A stretch of 64,000 nucleotides of DNA from Cephalotus follicularis (GCA_001972305.1 BDDD01001774.1:141242-205241); one strand, 5' to 3'; positions 21,116 through 34,336 are shown, counted from the first letter of the stretch. The notes: generated by a model not told the origin, from the letters alone. Numbers and translations: made by a program.

Positions 21116-24100
21116 CATATCACGCCATGCTCATCCATACGAAACTCCGATTGCTTACCCTTTTCAACATTCTGGAGTAAGGCCCAAAGCTCACCATCAT
21201 CACTCTGAGCTGTCTTAATCCGAGATATAAGAGTAGGCTCAACATTCATTGCAGCAACACAACCTTCGAAACCCCGAACATACAGATGTAAATCCATCCG
21301 TTCCATATCAGCGATCAACTGCGGCTGAGTAAGCAAAGCCGCTACACTCCCAGAACTTTTCCGACTAAGAGCATCAGCTACCACATTTGCCTTACCAGGA
21401 TGGTACTGAATGTTCAGATCATAGTCCTTCAGAAGTTCTAATCACCTTCTCTGACGCATATTCAACTCTTTCTACGTAAAGATGTACTTGAGACTCTTAT
21501 GATCAGTAAAAATGTCACAAGTTTCTCCGTACAAGTAGTGCCTCAAGATCTTCAACGCAAACACTACTGCTGCCAACTCGAGATCATGTGTAGGATAGTT
21601 CACTTCATAAGGCTTCAGCTGTCTCAAAGCATAAGCTATCACATGACCGTGCTGCATCAAAACACACCCCAAACCTTTCTTAGAAGCATCGCTGTATATC
21701 TGGTATCCACTTGACCCAGATGGTAAACGAAGAATCGGTGCCGACACAAGACCATTCTTTAGTTTCTCGAAGCTTGCTTGTCGCTCCTCATTCCATTCAA
21801 ACTTAGCTCCCTTTCTCATAAGCTGAGTTAGTGGTAAGGCTATAGAGGAAAAGCCTTCCACAAACCGCCTATAATATCCAGCCAAACCCAAGAAGCTCCT
21901 AACCTCCGTCACTGTGGTAGGTCTCGGGCATTTAGTAATAGCCTCAACTTTAGCAGGATCCACACAGATACCTTCAGCTGTAACCACATGACCCAAAAAT
22001 GCCACCTGATCCAACCAAAACTCACACTTTGAAAACTTCGCGTATAACTGATTCTTCCTCAGAATACCCAGTACAATGCGAAGTGGTTCCTCATGTTCTT
22101 CCTTCGACTTGGAATACACAAGAATGCCATCTATGAACACAATCACAAACTGATCCAAGTACTCATGGAACACCCTATTCATCAGATCCATGAAAACTGC
22201 CGGTGCATTAGTGAGTCCGAAAGGCATCACCATAAACTCATAATGCCCATACCGAGGTCGGAAAGCAGTTTTAGGCACATCTTCATCCTTTAGCTGAAGC
22301 TGATGATATCCCGATCTCAAATCGATCTTCGAGAAATACCGAGCACCTTGGAGTTGATCAAACAAGTCATCAATCCTTGGTAGCGGGTATTTATTCCGAA
22401 CAGTAATTCGGTTCAACTCTCTGTAGTCTATGCATAGCCTCATAGACCCATCTTTCTTCTTCACAAAAAGAACCGGAGCACCCCACGGTGAAATACTAGG
22501 CCGAATGAAACCCCGATCCAACAGTTCTTGCAACTGTTCCTTCAACTCTTGCAGTTCCAACGGTGCCATTCTGTTAGGTGCCTTAGATAAAGGTGCTGCT
22601 CCAGGAATGAGTTCGATGATAAACTCCACTTCCCGTTGTGGTGGCAAACCCGGTACCTCTTCCAGTAAAACATCTGAAAATTCTCTGACCACAGGATAGT
22701 CTTCAAGGCAAGGCTCAACCTTTGAGATATCCTTCAAAACAGCTAAGAAACCTTCAGCGCCCTTAGCCACCAATTTTCTAGCCTTCAGAGCTGATATAAC
22801 TTTCACTTCTTTCCTCGACTGTGAACCCTGATAAACAAAATCAGGACTGTTCACATCCCCAAACAGAACCCTCCGAGCGTAACAGTCAATCGTAGCCCGA
22901 TGACAATCCAACCAGTTCATACCCAGAATCATATCGAAGTCATACATATCGATAGGCAAAAGATCCGCATCACGAATCCGATCATCAAAAACAAGAGGAC
23001 AAGCATAAAAGCACTCGGAAATCACAACAGAAGAACCCGTAGGGGTCGAAAGAACCAAAGCTGGATCTAGCAATTGTGAAGACCTCCCAAGGTGCCGAAC
23101 AAAAGACCTCGCTACAACCGAGTGGGTCGATCCAGTATCATACAAAACATAAGCCCAACGGTTACCAACAGAAATAAAGCCCGAAACAGTACCTGGTGCA
23201 TTAGCATCCTGTTGAGTCATGATAGCAAAGACATGACCTCCTACGTTGCGCTGTCCATGATCTGCATTGTTCCCCTTCCTTTCCTTCGCACGAGGGTTTG
23301 GACAATCCTTCTCAAAACGCCCTTTCTGACCACACACAAAATAGGCCCCGATAGCCTTGTAGCACAATCCCATTGGATGCTGTCTACCACATACATCACA
23401 TTTGGCAATCTGGACATCTGCAGCTCCCTGTGTCTGCCTCTGATCATTACCGGGCTGTTGCTGTCCCCGGTTATCATTCCTCTTCCTTCGCTTGCCATTT
23501 CTATTCTTGTAATTCTGTCCACAACCTTGCCCTTGAGAATCTCCTCTGTTTCTCTTTCTGTCACTCTCCTGAAGAGCCGCCTGGAAATCTAACCTTTCCA
23601 GCTCTATGTTCTTCGCTGCATTTGCCACTTCAGAAACATCAGCAAACCTGGTGTTGATCAGTTTACCTCGGAGCTGATAATGCAACTTCCACTTGAACTT
23701 TTTTGCCTGCTCCAGTGCTGTCCCCGCCGCGGACCCAGCAAAACCAGCAAACCTAGTGAAATGAGTCAGAAACTCTATCACCGACTCTCCATCCTTCTAT
23801 CTGGTATTGATGAACTCCCTGGCGTAAGCCTCCTTATCAGCAGTGGGAAAGTACTACTGATAAAAGACTTCGCAAAACTCAGACCAGGTCAAAGTCTCAG
23901 CATAGCTACCACCTTTAGCCAAATCCACAGCCTTCCACCATTTCTGAGCATCACCCTCAAGCTTGTAACTGCTAACTTAATCTTCTGTTCATCACTGCAA
24001 CCAAGCACATCGAAGATCTTGTCCATATGAGCAATCCAGTGCTCAACCTCCACAGGAGTCACGGCTGAGCTGAAAGACCGCGGTCTCTGCTTCTGGAACT

Positions 24101-24347
24101 GCTCTAGCCAGATATAAGTGGGTGTGTCAGTCCTGTCCCCAGCTTTTCTCCCCAACTGAACATCAGCTGGAGCTTCCTCAGCAACAACCGGCTCCCTACG
24201 GCCCTGATTCTGATTCTGTTCACCCAACACGCGTCGTACCTCCTAAGCGACCGCCTGACGTACCAATTCCTCCATAGTAGGCTCATTTCTGACTTCCTGA
24301 GCCTCAGCGGGTGCAGTCCTTCGAGCAGCGTTCCTTGTACGTGCCAT
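21116..24347 (-). pseudogene. Gypsy-C gag-pol, N-terminal part (gag, protease, RT, RNase H)
   Basis: The start MARTRNAARRT at 24347 is followed by a stop near 24245 and a frameshift near 23970 in gag. A 769-codon open stretch (23781-21472) then carries gag C-terminus, zinc knuckle region, aspartic protease ([10 protein letters not shown]), reverse transcriptase and RNase H. Two faults stand out. The second knuckle reads [15 protein letters not shown], lacking the first Cys and the His ligand. The polymerase motif reads [11 protein letters not shown] instead of FIDD, which removes a metal-binding Asp. After two stops near 21430-21475 the frame continues to VADALSRKSS and beyond, until solo LTR-3. 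The order gag-PR-RT-RH-IN-chromodomain marks a chromovirus. Confidence 0.93.
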
Positions 24348-24497
24348 CTACGAAAAGGCACCAAAAGCATAAAACATCACAAGGAACAAAACCAAAACAG
24401 AAAACATATCATAAAATCAAAACCGAAATAGCCTAACCCGGTGTCTACCCAATCTCATAGGTCAAACCTAGTTAGGTCTTCTAAGGAAACAAAACCT

Positions 24498-24510
24498 GTC
24501 TCTGATACAA
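24498..24510 (-). other. Primer-binding site of Gypsy-C
   Basis: On the minus strand TTGTATCAGAGAC lies five bases inside the end of the 5' LTR at 24516. It resembles TGGTATCAGAGC, the complement of the initiator-Met tRNA 3' end, with one change. Confidence 0.75.
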
Positions 24511-25547
24511 AAATCTGTAACACCCCTGGACGGCGGGAGTCGTTACGGGTCATACTACAGAACTTATCATAACATAACTAATCAAATCATTACTTTATTA
24601 GCCAAAAACGTGGCGGTCTAATAATAACTGAAACATTAAAAACTTAGCAATTAATCATTTGCGGAAAAACTTAAACATATCCAAGTTCCAAATTTAAAAG
24701 CTGAAAACATAACTATCACTGTTTATAACCACTAGACATAACATAGGGATCACACTCCTAGGGATCCAAAAACATAGGGTAGTCATCACTCGTCACACAT
24801 TTCCCCGCTGCTCCCGATAACCTACCGCATGGAAAACAAAAACGCGGCTGAGCAAACCTCAGTACGGATAAGGGAAATAAAAACAGTAAACGATAAGTTT
24901 TAAAAAAAAAAGTAAGATTCATAACAGAAATCTTAAGTAATCAAAACAAATAAACAATCGTAAAATCACATTATTACTTTCATAAAATCCATATAACTTT
25001 CGAAACATTTACGATGCATTTCATAAAATCATTTATGAATCATAGGTCATACTGAGCCACATACATATCACATAACATAAATTTGGCAAGGGAGGCGCTA
25101 ATTCCACATGCCCACTAGAATTGAAGTGTACGGCACTACACAAGTCAATTCTCACATAACACATATCCGATCACACCTCAGATTACATAACATATACTAG
25201 AATCAATTCATACGCCTCTATCATACATAGCGGATCCATAAATCCACCTCATGGGATTTATTCATAACACTCAGAGACGCCGCAGTCTAATCACACCGCT
25301 ACGGAAGTGTCACGTCCCCGTGCCAGGCCTACGACGTGTCTATGGTACGCCCCATAGGTGGGTACTGTAACGCCCGAGATTTTCATGTATTATAATTTCA
25401 CAATGTATTTGTACTTTTGAATTGTGGAATTAATAAAGGATGAATTTTTCGAATTTGGTGATGTTTTCCCATCTATATAATGTTGAATTGTTGTGTTAAA
25501 TGCTAAAAGAATGTTAAAAGGGCTAAAACGACGTTGTTCTGGGGAAA

Positions 25548-25700
25548 CACGTCGACGCCTTTATAATCACGTTGACGCCTTTGAGGCAAAAGGGCGCACG
25601 TAGCTGCATGCACATGCACATCGATGCTGACGAAGATGTCGACGTCCTTGTGTAAAATTGATGAATGACATCGACGTCTTTGGAAAGACGTCGACGCGTT
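25548..25700. repeat. TCGA-palindrome array, mixed GACRTCGACGYC flavour, in solo LTR-4 (first)
   Basis: Centres begin at 25552, 25572, 25621, 25639, 25671 and 25691. Steps are 18-20 bp or longer gaps. Units read CACGTCGACGCC, GACATCGACGTC and AGACGTCGACGC. Confidence 0.85.
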
Positions 25701-26554
25701 AACTTCGAATTCCAGGCACGTTACTCTTCTGACATGTAACGTGCAAAGGGGAATCTGGTTAGAGGCTTTTGCAGGCACCTTGAAGCATGCATTGGGACAT
25801 GTTGGTCATGCACATGCCTCCCTAGCCTGCATAACTGAGATTGTGAGGACAAGTGTGGCTTGAGTTGGTGCATGCAACATGTGCAAGAAGAAAAGGGACA
25901 TGTGTGCTGGGAATGGAGGGGAGAATGAAGGTGGCACTGTCTGGCATGAAGGCTGAGACGAGGACTGAGAAAAGAACCCAGCTGCTGCATGCAGAGGTGG
26001 GGGTGTATCCTAGACACATGTGACCTGCAACAAAAATGCAGAGGAAGAAGAAAGGAGGGTGAGTTGCATAAAAGACAGCCTCCACCTCCTACCTTCGGTT
26101 GTTACTGATTGAGAAAGAACCAGACACTTGAGAGATCACTGTGAGTGTGAGGAAACAGAAAGTAAAGGAGAGAAAAAGTTTCCACCATTGTTGAGCTTGG
26201 AGCTTGGAGCTTGGAACTACTAGTGCAGCTACGGGACGGACCTAGAGGGGCTGTTGTGACCGGATTGGAACGTAAAGAGGTGGACCTCCAGTTCCTAACT
26301 TGGGACATAAGGTAGGGGAAAGCCATAACTGTAATCTTGAGTTTGATACTCATGAATGGTTTATGGTTTTGGATGTATAAAATGCATGATTCTTGAAATG
26401 ATATTGTTACTGGATTGATGCCATGATATGCTACATATGTTTTGAGTATCTGCATGTTGGTTTCTTACCTTGATTACCCGTTATTATGCATGATTATGGG
26501 TTGTATTGGCTACTGTGTGTTAAGTCATGAGGAAGAAGACGACTGCTGCTAGAT

Positions 26555-26885
26555 AGACATCGACGCCTTTTAATGAACATCGACGTCTTTTGAGTTTTGC
26601 CTTGTTACTGATTGAAAGGGATCGACGTCTATGGAAAGACATCGACGCCTTAGGCTACCTGCCTGGATTTTGACGTATTATACGTCGATGCCTAAGGTTC
26701 CTACCTTAACGCGTCGACGCCGTCAACAATTCGCTGTTGTTTTAAGGTTCCAGACCTTGAGCATCGACGCATATGGATTAGACATCGATGCCTTCTCTGC
26801 AGAACGCGCTAACCTTAAGGACTTGGACATCGACGCCTGTTGGAAAAGACATCGACGCCTTTTGGATAGACATCGACGTCTTTGG
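26555..26885. repeat. TCGA-palindrome array, GACATCGACGCC flavour, in solo LTR-4 (second)
   Basis: Repeated GACATCGACGCCTTT-like units begin with centres at 26560 and 26580 and run to about 26880, with steps close to 20 bp or its multiples. Both arrays of this LTR are of the same flavour. Confidence 0.87.
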
Positions 26886-28782
26886 TACTGTTTGGGGTTT
26901 TCTTCATCTAACGATACGAAACGATCCCGATTCCTGTTAGAGTGCATTTGAGCATATGTATGCATTGCATATGCACTGTTTACTGCTTGATTGTATACTG
27001 TTTGTGAATTGTTTATGATTTTTAAAGTATTGATATTTAGAAATGCATATATGAACTCGGAATAGGATATTTTGAGTATGAAAATATGTATTGGTTAAAT
27101 AACGTATTTTCGACCGAACTGATGAACAATTTACACTACTGAAACTGTTTATTGATATTTTCTTCTGAAAATGTCTATTTTCAAATGTTGTCACTTTTGG
27201 AAACATTCTGGAAACCAACCTGCCTGTTGTCGATCTAAACGATCATTACTGTTTACTGTACTGTTAATCCTGAATTCACTATTTGCTCTGTAAATTGCTA
27301 TGTGTTTGTGTTTGAGTTACTAGTTGCATGGCGGAGGCTGCCAGCGATGACTAGTGGTAGGGTTGTACCTAGGGTCCAGGAGCATGGCTAGGTGACTCAC
27401 TGTACTGTTGCCTCGCTTGGTGGCCTGATGTAGGGGCCGAAGTGGGAGTGTAGCGTGGGGCCAGGAGTTGGCGGTGCTATATACTGCCTGTTGTGGTCCT
27501 ATGTGGACATACTGACTGTTGTTGTGGTCCTATGTGGACATACTGTACTGCCTGTTGGTCCTTTTCGGACATTACTGTGTTTGTTGTTGTAGCCCTGGCC
27601 GGGTTACTATTGTACTGTTACTGCATATGTATATTTCTTATATATGTAACACTGATATTTTACTGTACTGTTATATGTATATATATATTTTGACATATGT
27701 ATTAACTGGGTCTCCACTGCACTGCATCATTTATGCATTCATATCACAATATGCATTATGTTGATCCCGAGTTACTGTTATTGCTTAGCCGAGTGAGGAC
27801 AAAGGCTAACCCCCTACTTTACAGATTGATGCAGTGGACCGGTTGGACTGACATGGAGGAAGATCAAGTTGTTATATTCTTGATTTTGCTTATCCTCCTG
27901 CTTTGTATTAAACCTATGTTGGTTATGGTTTTCGGATGTACCGTTGTTATGGTATTGTTTCTGATGGAGTTTAATCTTGTACTGTAATTCACGCTCCGTT
28001 TTATGGGCGATTAACTATGACGACTTGTATTTGGGTAGGGTGCGGTATGGGACGCACGTTACGAGTTTACAGCTTATGAACTTGTTATGCTTCCGCAACT
28101 GACAGTTTGTTTAAAAGTTTTAAGTTTTATGGTTTTTACATGAGCTGTATTTTATGTTAATTGCCTTTACCGCTTTAATGTTACGTTTCTCTTGAACGGG
28201 GTGTGACAGGTACAATACTCAGTATTCAATTATTGCGAAAGCATTGATTTATCAAAATCAATTTAAAACCATATAAAATATGCTTTCACAAAACATATCA
28301 GAAAACTGCTCACAACGGTATCATAACATACATTTCATAACCCAAATCATCAACTCATTTATACTTCGCTATAAAGAGATGATCGTAACATATCGTATCG
28401 TTTCATATCATATGCATAAAGTCGGAATTATTTAAAAATGTGAAACCAACTTCATTTTCGAAACATGTCAAAAACATTATCAATTTCATAAACGAAGAAG
28501 CATAGCATAAAGCAAAACTGATTTTATTTGATAAGATCATAAGAGTGTATCAAGGAACGAAGTATCCGTACCTTATGCGTTCACAATGCACTTACGGATA
28601 GGTGATTTAAACAAACTCCACTTGAAGCACAATAATCTAAAAGACACCAAAGCCATACGTATAAGAGTCTAAGACACATCAGAAACATTTAACAGACTCA
28701 TTACTGTGTTTGGAAGAGACTCAGATCGATTCGAGGAACAAACGGATCAAAACAGTTGAAAACAGTACATTTCTGGGCAAAA

Positions 28783-28990
28783 CAGTCGACTATTACAGAG
28801 CACCAGCCCACTGGGAAGCTTGGCAGTCGACTAATCAGAAGGGTCAGTCGACTACTCAAACCAGAATGCTGGCAGTCGACTGGTTCATAGATCCAGTCGA
28901 CTACTCAACCCAAGACAGTCGACTGTGTTCATATGGCAGTCGACTGTTCATCCAATCCAGCCGACTGTCCACAAGAACAGCCGACTGTTC
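28783..28990. repeat. TCGA-palindrome array, CAGTCGACTG flavour, in the Gypsy-C LTR
   Basis: Units start at 28783, 28804, 28824, 28845, 28873, 28894, 28916, 28937, 28958 and 28978, with steps of 20-22 bp except one of 28. Several units end CTA rather than CTG. Position within the LTR matches the array of solo LTR-2. Confidence 0.92.
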
Positions 28991-30115
28991 TGGATGACAG
29001 AACAGCAGCAACATGACAATTTGATGCAGAAAATGGTTCAAACAATTATAACATTAAACCAGAGGTACATGGACATAAACGTATGCCATAATATGGCATT
29101 TATGTGATATAGAAACACATAAACGTCACAGAAACGGATAGACAGTGGCTTAGCTTCAAAGGAAAACAAGAAAACATGCATACTTATATGTCCAGATTCT
29201 GTCCATTAATAATTTGCAGACTTTTAAAACCAGTTTGTGACATGTTTAAGGTGTATAAAACATGATGACAGTCTTACCAATACCATAACAGAACATATGA
29301 ACGTAGGAATTTAAAACCAATGGACAATAAGAACATAAAACTAAAATTATGACATTGAAGCAAATCCATCACAGTAGGGGACGAATTTAACTAACCTGTA
29401 AGGTATTAAGAACACGAAAACAGCAAGAATACCACAAATTCACTGGTTAATCAACTGTACAGAAAGAGGACAAGAAAGCAAAACAAGGAGTACATACATG
29501 CTTAACAAACTAGAAGAATTCAACCCAAACAAATAACCAAAGGATTGAGATTACCTCTACAGACTTAAGGAATCGATTACACAACAGCTTACACAGACTC
29601 CTCAAAGCAAAATCGGCACTGGCATTTGCAGAAAAGGGAAGGTAACATATAAACGGCAATGTCATTCTTCAAAGGGAAAAGAGAAGACAAAATCTGACCA
29701 AGAAGGAAGAAGAGAGGATTTTCGGGGAATTAGAATGGAAAACAAGATTGTTGCCGTGTAGAAATAATGAGGGAGAGAGAGAGCTTCGGGAGAGGAGGGA
29801 AAGAAAAGGAAAGAAGAGAAGAAAGAAGAAAGAAAAGGAAAAAGGAAGAAAAGAAAGAAAATTAATTAAAATAAATAAATTAAAATGGATTAAAAGTATT
29901 TTAAAATAAAAAGGAATAATTTTGATTAATGAATTAAAAACCCAAACCCAAAATAGCATAACATATCCAAATTTTTAGGCTGGTATTAAACAGTCCAAAT
30001 CACATAGGCCCAAAACACAAGGCAACCGGACTTTTAAAATTTAACCGAATTAAAAGTCCGAAAACAAATACATAAAAAGTCCGTAAAAACACATACGAAC
30101 AAGCAGGGTATTACA

Positions 30116-32666
30116 TGATTCATCTTCCTGGATTTTAGATAGTGGATGTGGTACTCACATATGTTCTAATTTGCAGGCCCTCACGGACAAAAGAAACCTT
30201 GATAAGGGTGAGGGAGATCTACGGCTTGCGGATGGATCGGTTGTTGAAGCAATGGCTGTAGAATCAGTTTATAGTATGTTGCCTTCAGGCCAGAGCTTTG
30301 TAGTCAAACAATGCATTTATTCACCTCACATTTTACGTAATATCATATCTATTCCGGCACTAGATGCCGAAGGTTTTCAAATTATTTTTAAGGATAAGTG
30401 TTGAACCGTTTTAATGAATGATGTGATATATGCAAAATGTTTCATTAATGAAGGATTATATGTATCGAATAAACATGAGATTGTTTTCAATATGCAAAAA
30501 GACAATAAAAGAAAGAGAGATGAAAGTAATCAATCTTACCTATGGCACTGTAGACTTGGTCATATTGCTGAGAAAAGAGTTCGCATGTTGATCTCGGATT
30601 GATACTTTGATTTTTTCAGAGTATCAACCATTTCCAACTTGTGAACCCTGTCTCAAAGGAAAAATGACCAAATCTCACTTCACAGGGAAAGGAGAAAGGT
30701 CCCCAGAACTGTTAGGTCTAGTGCACATGATGTGTGTGGACCAATGACAATGGATGCCAGAGGTGGATATTCCTACTTCATAACCTTTATTGATGTTCAT
30801 TCTTGGTTTGATTATTTATACCTAATGCGGTACAAATCTGAAGCCTTTGATAAATTTAAGGAATTCAGACTAGAAGTAGAAAAATAGACTGGAAAAAATC
30901 TGAAAACTCTTCGATCAGATCGAGGTGGTGAGTATCTCTCCACAAAGTTTTTAACTTATCTTAGAGATAATGGGAGTATCTCTCAGTGGACACCTCTTGG
31001 AACACCACAGCATAATGATGTGTCTGAAAGGAGAAATCACACCTTGCTTGACATGGTGCGGAGCATGATGAGTGATGCTGAACTTCCACTGTCTTTCTGG
31101 GGTTATGCCTTTGAGACTGCTGTTCTCATATTAAACAGGACTCCAACAAAATCTGCTCCCAAGACTCCACATGAGATATGGAATAGGAAGAAACTCAATC
31201 TTAGTCATCTAAGAATATGGGACTACCCTGCATATGTCAAGCAGGCAGTAGCAGATAAATTGGACTTTCGGTCCATAAAATGTAAACTTGTGGGATATTA
31301 TAAAGAAACAAGAGGATATTATTTCTATTACCCACCTGACAACAAAGTGTTTGTAGCCAGACAAGCTACTTTTCTTGAGAAGGACTTCCTGTTTGAAGAC
31401 GGTAGTGGGAGTGTGATAGAGCTGGATGAGAAATCCACAGCACCATGAGTTGAGGACCTATCCTCACATGTTCAAATTAATGAACTTGAAAAATTAGCAA
31501 CCACAAACACATTACCTCTGTGTAGAACTACCCGAATACCTAGGGAACTCGAGAGATACTATGGTAGTTTTCTCATTGAAGGAACCTAAGAGGTAAAGCT
31601 CATGAATGATGATCCGGTTAGCTACAAAGAGGCTATATCATATATGGACTCGGAGAAGTGGCTTAAAGCAATGAATCCCGAAATGGAATCCATGTACTCC
31701 AATCAAGTTTGGAATTTAGTGGATCCACCCGAAGGAGTTAAACCCTTAGGTTGGAAATGGATTTTCAAAAGAAATCTTGGAGACGATGGGAAGGTGAAGA
31801 CCTTCAAAGCTACGCTCGTAGCTAAAGGCTACAATCAACGGGAGGGGATTGATTATGAGGAAATTTTCTCCCCCGTAGCCATGATTAAATCCATTCAGAT
31901 TTTACTTTCTATGGCTTCACATCTTGACTATGAGATATGGTAAATGGATGTGAAAACTACCTTCCTTAATGGAAGCATTGATGAACATATATATATGACC
32001 CAACCTGAGGGTTTCATGTCCACTGGTGAGGACCAGAAAGTGTGCAAACTTCAAAACTCCATTTATGGACTAAAGAAAGCTTTGAGAAGCTGGAACATCT
32101 GATTCGATGAAACAATCAAAGTGTTTGGTTTCATAAAGAATCGAGATGAACCATGTATGTACAAAAAGCTTAGTGGGAGCTCAGTGACTTTTGTTGTCTT
32201 GTACGTTGATGACATATTCCTTATCGGAAATGATGTGATCATGTTGTCCAGCGTAAAGGCCTGTTTATCCACAGTTTTCTCCATGAAAGACTTGGTAGAA
32301 GCTTCCTATATCTTAGGTATAAAGGTCTATTAGGATAGATAAAAAAGGATGATAGGGTTGTCCTAGTCTTTATGTATTGACAGAGCGCTTAAGCGTTTTA
32401 GCATGGAAAATTCCAAGAGAGGTTACCTGCCTCTCTGTCATGGGATTTCACTTTCGAAGCAGATGTCTCCCAAGACACCTGAAGAAAGACAAAGGATGAT
32501 GCATATTCCTTATGCTTCGGCAATTGGAAGTATCATGTATGCTATGCTTTGCACAAGACCAGAGCTCGCCTATGCTGTAAGTGTTACAAGCAGTTATCAG
32601 TAAGAACAATGTGAGCAACACTGGAAAGCTGTCAAGGATATTCTCAAGTACCTTAATAGGACTAAA
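30116..32666 (+). pseudogene. Copia-E pol remnant (protease to RNase H linker)
   Basis: The frame enters at the aspartic protease (WILDSGCGTHICSN) and runs through the GAG-pre-integrase motif (LWHCRLGHIAEKRV), the integrase core with SERRNHTLLDM, and RT (WKWIFKRN, LVAKGYNQREGIDYEEIFSPV, MDVKTTFLNGSIDEHIYMTQPEGF). The RT active site YVDDIFLIGND is intact. Stops (for example 30402, 30601, 31941) and frame changes make it dead. It ends at WKAVKDILKYLNRTK, where LTR-F begins. Gag and the left end were lost where Gypsy-C sits. The order PR-IN-RT shows Ty1/Copia, and its sequence differs clearly from the SIRE-like copies here. Confidence 0.9.
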
Positions 32667-32726
32667 TGTAATGTCCCGGATATATATATAATAATATATA
32701 TATATATATATAGTATATATATAATA

Positions 32727-32758
<32 letters not shown>

Positions 32759-32905
32759 AAATAATAATAAAAAAATAATAAAAAATAGAAGAATAGCGCC
32801 TGGCGCCATTTAGAGGCGCCATGCGCTTCACAAATAGAAAGAGGGAGAAAGAGAGACGGGAGAGAGAACCAGAGAGCGGGAGAGAGAGGCGCCGTAGAAG
32901 ATGAC
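32667..32905 (+). mobile_element. LTR-F, first part (TA-rich)
   Basis: TGTAATGTCCCGG at 32667 breaks the Copia-E frame and looks like a Gypsy LTR start related to those beginning TGTAATATCC. A long TA repeat and a GC-rich segment with GGCGCC repeats follow. Solo LTR-5 interrupts it at 32905, and it resumes at 35482. Confidence 0.65.
32680..32765. repeat. TA-rich microsatellite
   Basis: Runs of TATATA with TAATAA interruptions cover about 80 bases. Open frames across it encode only Ile and Tyr repeats and are artefacts. Confidence 0.95.
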
Positions 32906-34336
32906 TGTAACACCCCTAATGATGGGAGCCCTTACAGGTCATAATACCAAACTGAAACATAACAGAATACCTAAACAATAGACTGATGCGAAACGGATGC
33001 GGTGGTCTGATATCATAACTTATAGCAAATTGATATAAGATAGTGTCTGAAAATTTAACCAATCATAAATAAAAACAAACCATAATCCGATATCCAAATA
33101 CTGTTTAAGAAGAAAACATAACCGAAACAAAACCAAAATCTGAAACCGTTTTTAATGAAACTAATCTGATCCTACTGGAAAACACAAGGACCAACTCCTA
33201 GATGATCCTCTGACAAGTGGGTAACTCTCATCACACGTTTCCCCCATGCTCCTGAAAACCTGCCGCATAGAAACAAAAACGCGGCTGAGCAAACCTCAGT
33301 ACGGATAAGGAATTAAAACAGTAAACGGTAGACAGGTTAACTTGAACTTTGAATTCAGTAAAGTAACATAGTAAATATTCTTGAAATGTAAAACAGAATA
33401 TTTAAAAACAAGCAGTTATAAAATCATCATAACTTTATGAAAACATAACATCATAATCCAAAACTTTATCTGATTTCATAATTCCATAATAGAGAATTTT
33501 GACATACATACATATATATAGGTGCAAGGGGTTCGCGAGGCCCACATGCTCTGACGGAAAAGTCATGTATGGCACTACACAAACAATCCCAAATACTGAA
33601 TTTCTAATTTCTGACAATAACTAGAGTATACTCATACGCCTCAAAAGGATCCATATCCTATTCTCAGGACACATATTAAAAAGAGACACCGTAGACTGAT
33701 CACACTGCCACGGTAGGTGTCATGTCCTCCGTGCCAAAGAACATGCCTATGATACCTCATAGGTAGGGTTTTTTCTCTGTATGTTATTATGATAAAACAT
33801 TGTTTAATACGAAAACAATTCTAAAACATACTCATGTAAACTGTCTCCAGACATATCTGAAATTATTTAAAGAGAATCGTAAACGTACTTTCATACAAAA
33901 ATCGAAATCAAAATCTGATCTGTATCTGAAATTTCAACATACTTCCTAAAGTGGAAGCCATGTCCAAAACAGTAACACATTTACGATAACAGAAAATATG
34001 CATCTCCATATCCGATGTGATAAAATTCATTTCAATAAGACTATTATCAAAACGAGAATATCTGTGTCAAAATATGAGTTTTATTTCTAATAAAACCAGG
34101 AACATAAATCTGTTCAATAAAACGTACAAAATCATCAATTAATGAAAGTTTAATTGAAGGAGTACCAAAGAACTAAGAATCCGAACCTTAGTAGATCGAA
34201 AATCTAAACAATCTAGAATACCGGACAAAAGCACCCTAGAAGTGTCCTAAACTCCTCCACGAATGATATTAAGGCCTAAACATATGAGTCCAAACATCAC
34301 ATAACATAAAAAGATCAAAACATCAAAACTGCCATA

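Larger units (their letters stand above)
25366..28208 (+). mobile_element. Solo LTR-4 (plus) inside the Gypsy-C LTR
   Basis: It starts TGTAACGCCCGAG and ends GAACGGGGTGTGACA, with GGTAC on both sides (25361-25365 and 28209-28213), an exact 5-bp target duplication. It is 2843 bp long. It lacks the CTGAGGTTTGCTCAG block of the other LTRs, so it is from another family. It holds two palindrome arrays and a short tandem repeat near 27490-27580 (TGGTCCTATGTGGACATACTG-like units). The target lies in the CCTATGG...CCATAGG block of the host LTR. Confidence 0.93.
24516..30115 (-). mobile_element. Gypsy-C 5' LTR (minus), split by solo LTR-4
   Basis: On the minus strand it starts TGTAATACCCTGC at 30115 and ends GGGGTGTTACA at 24516, next to the primer site. 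Without solo LTR-4 and its duplicated target it is about 2752 bp. It shares the 20-base block CTGAGGTTTGCTCAGCCGCG (here 24843-24862) with solo LTRs 2, 3 and 5, has a palindrome array at 28783-28990, and has a purine-rich stretch at 29760-29860. Its right edge abuts Copia-E pol, so Gypsy-C inserted into Copia-E. Confidence 0.92.

Noticed and set aside
21472..23781. Host gene encoding a 769-residue protein
   Set aside because: All domains are those of a Gypsy polyprotein, with inactivating changes. It is part of Gypsy-C.
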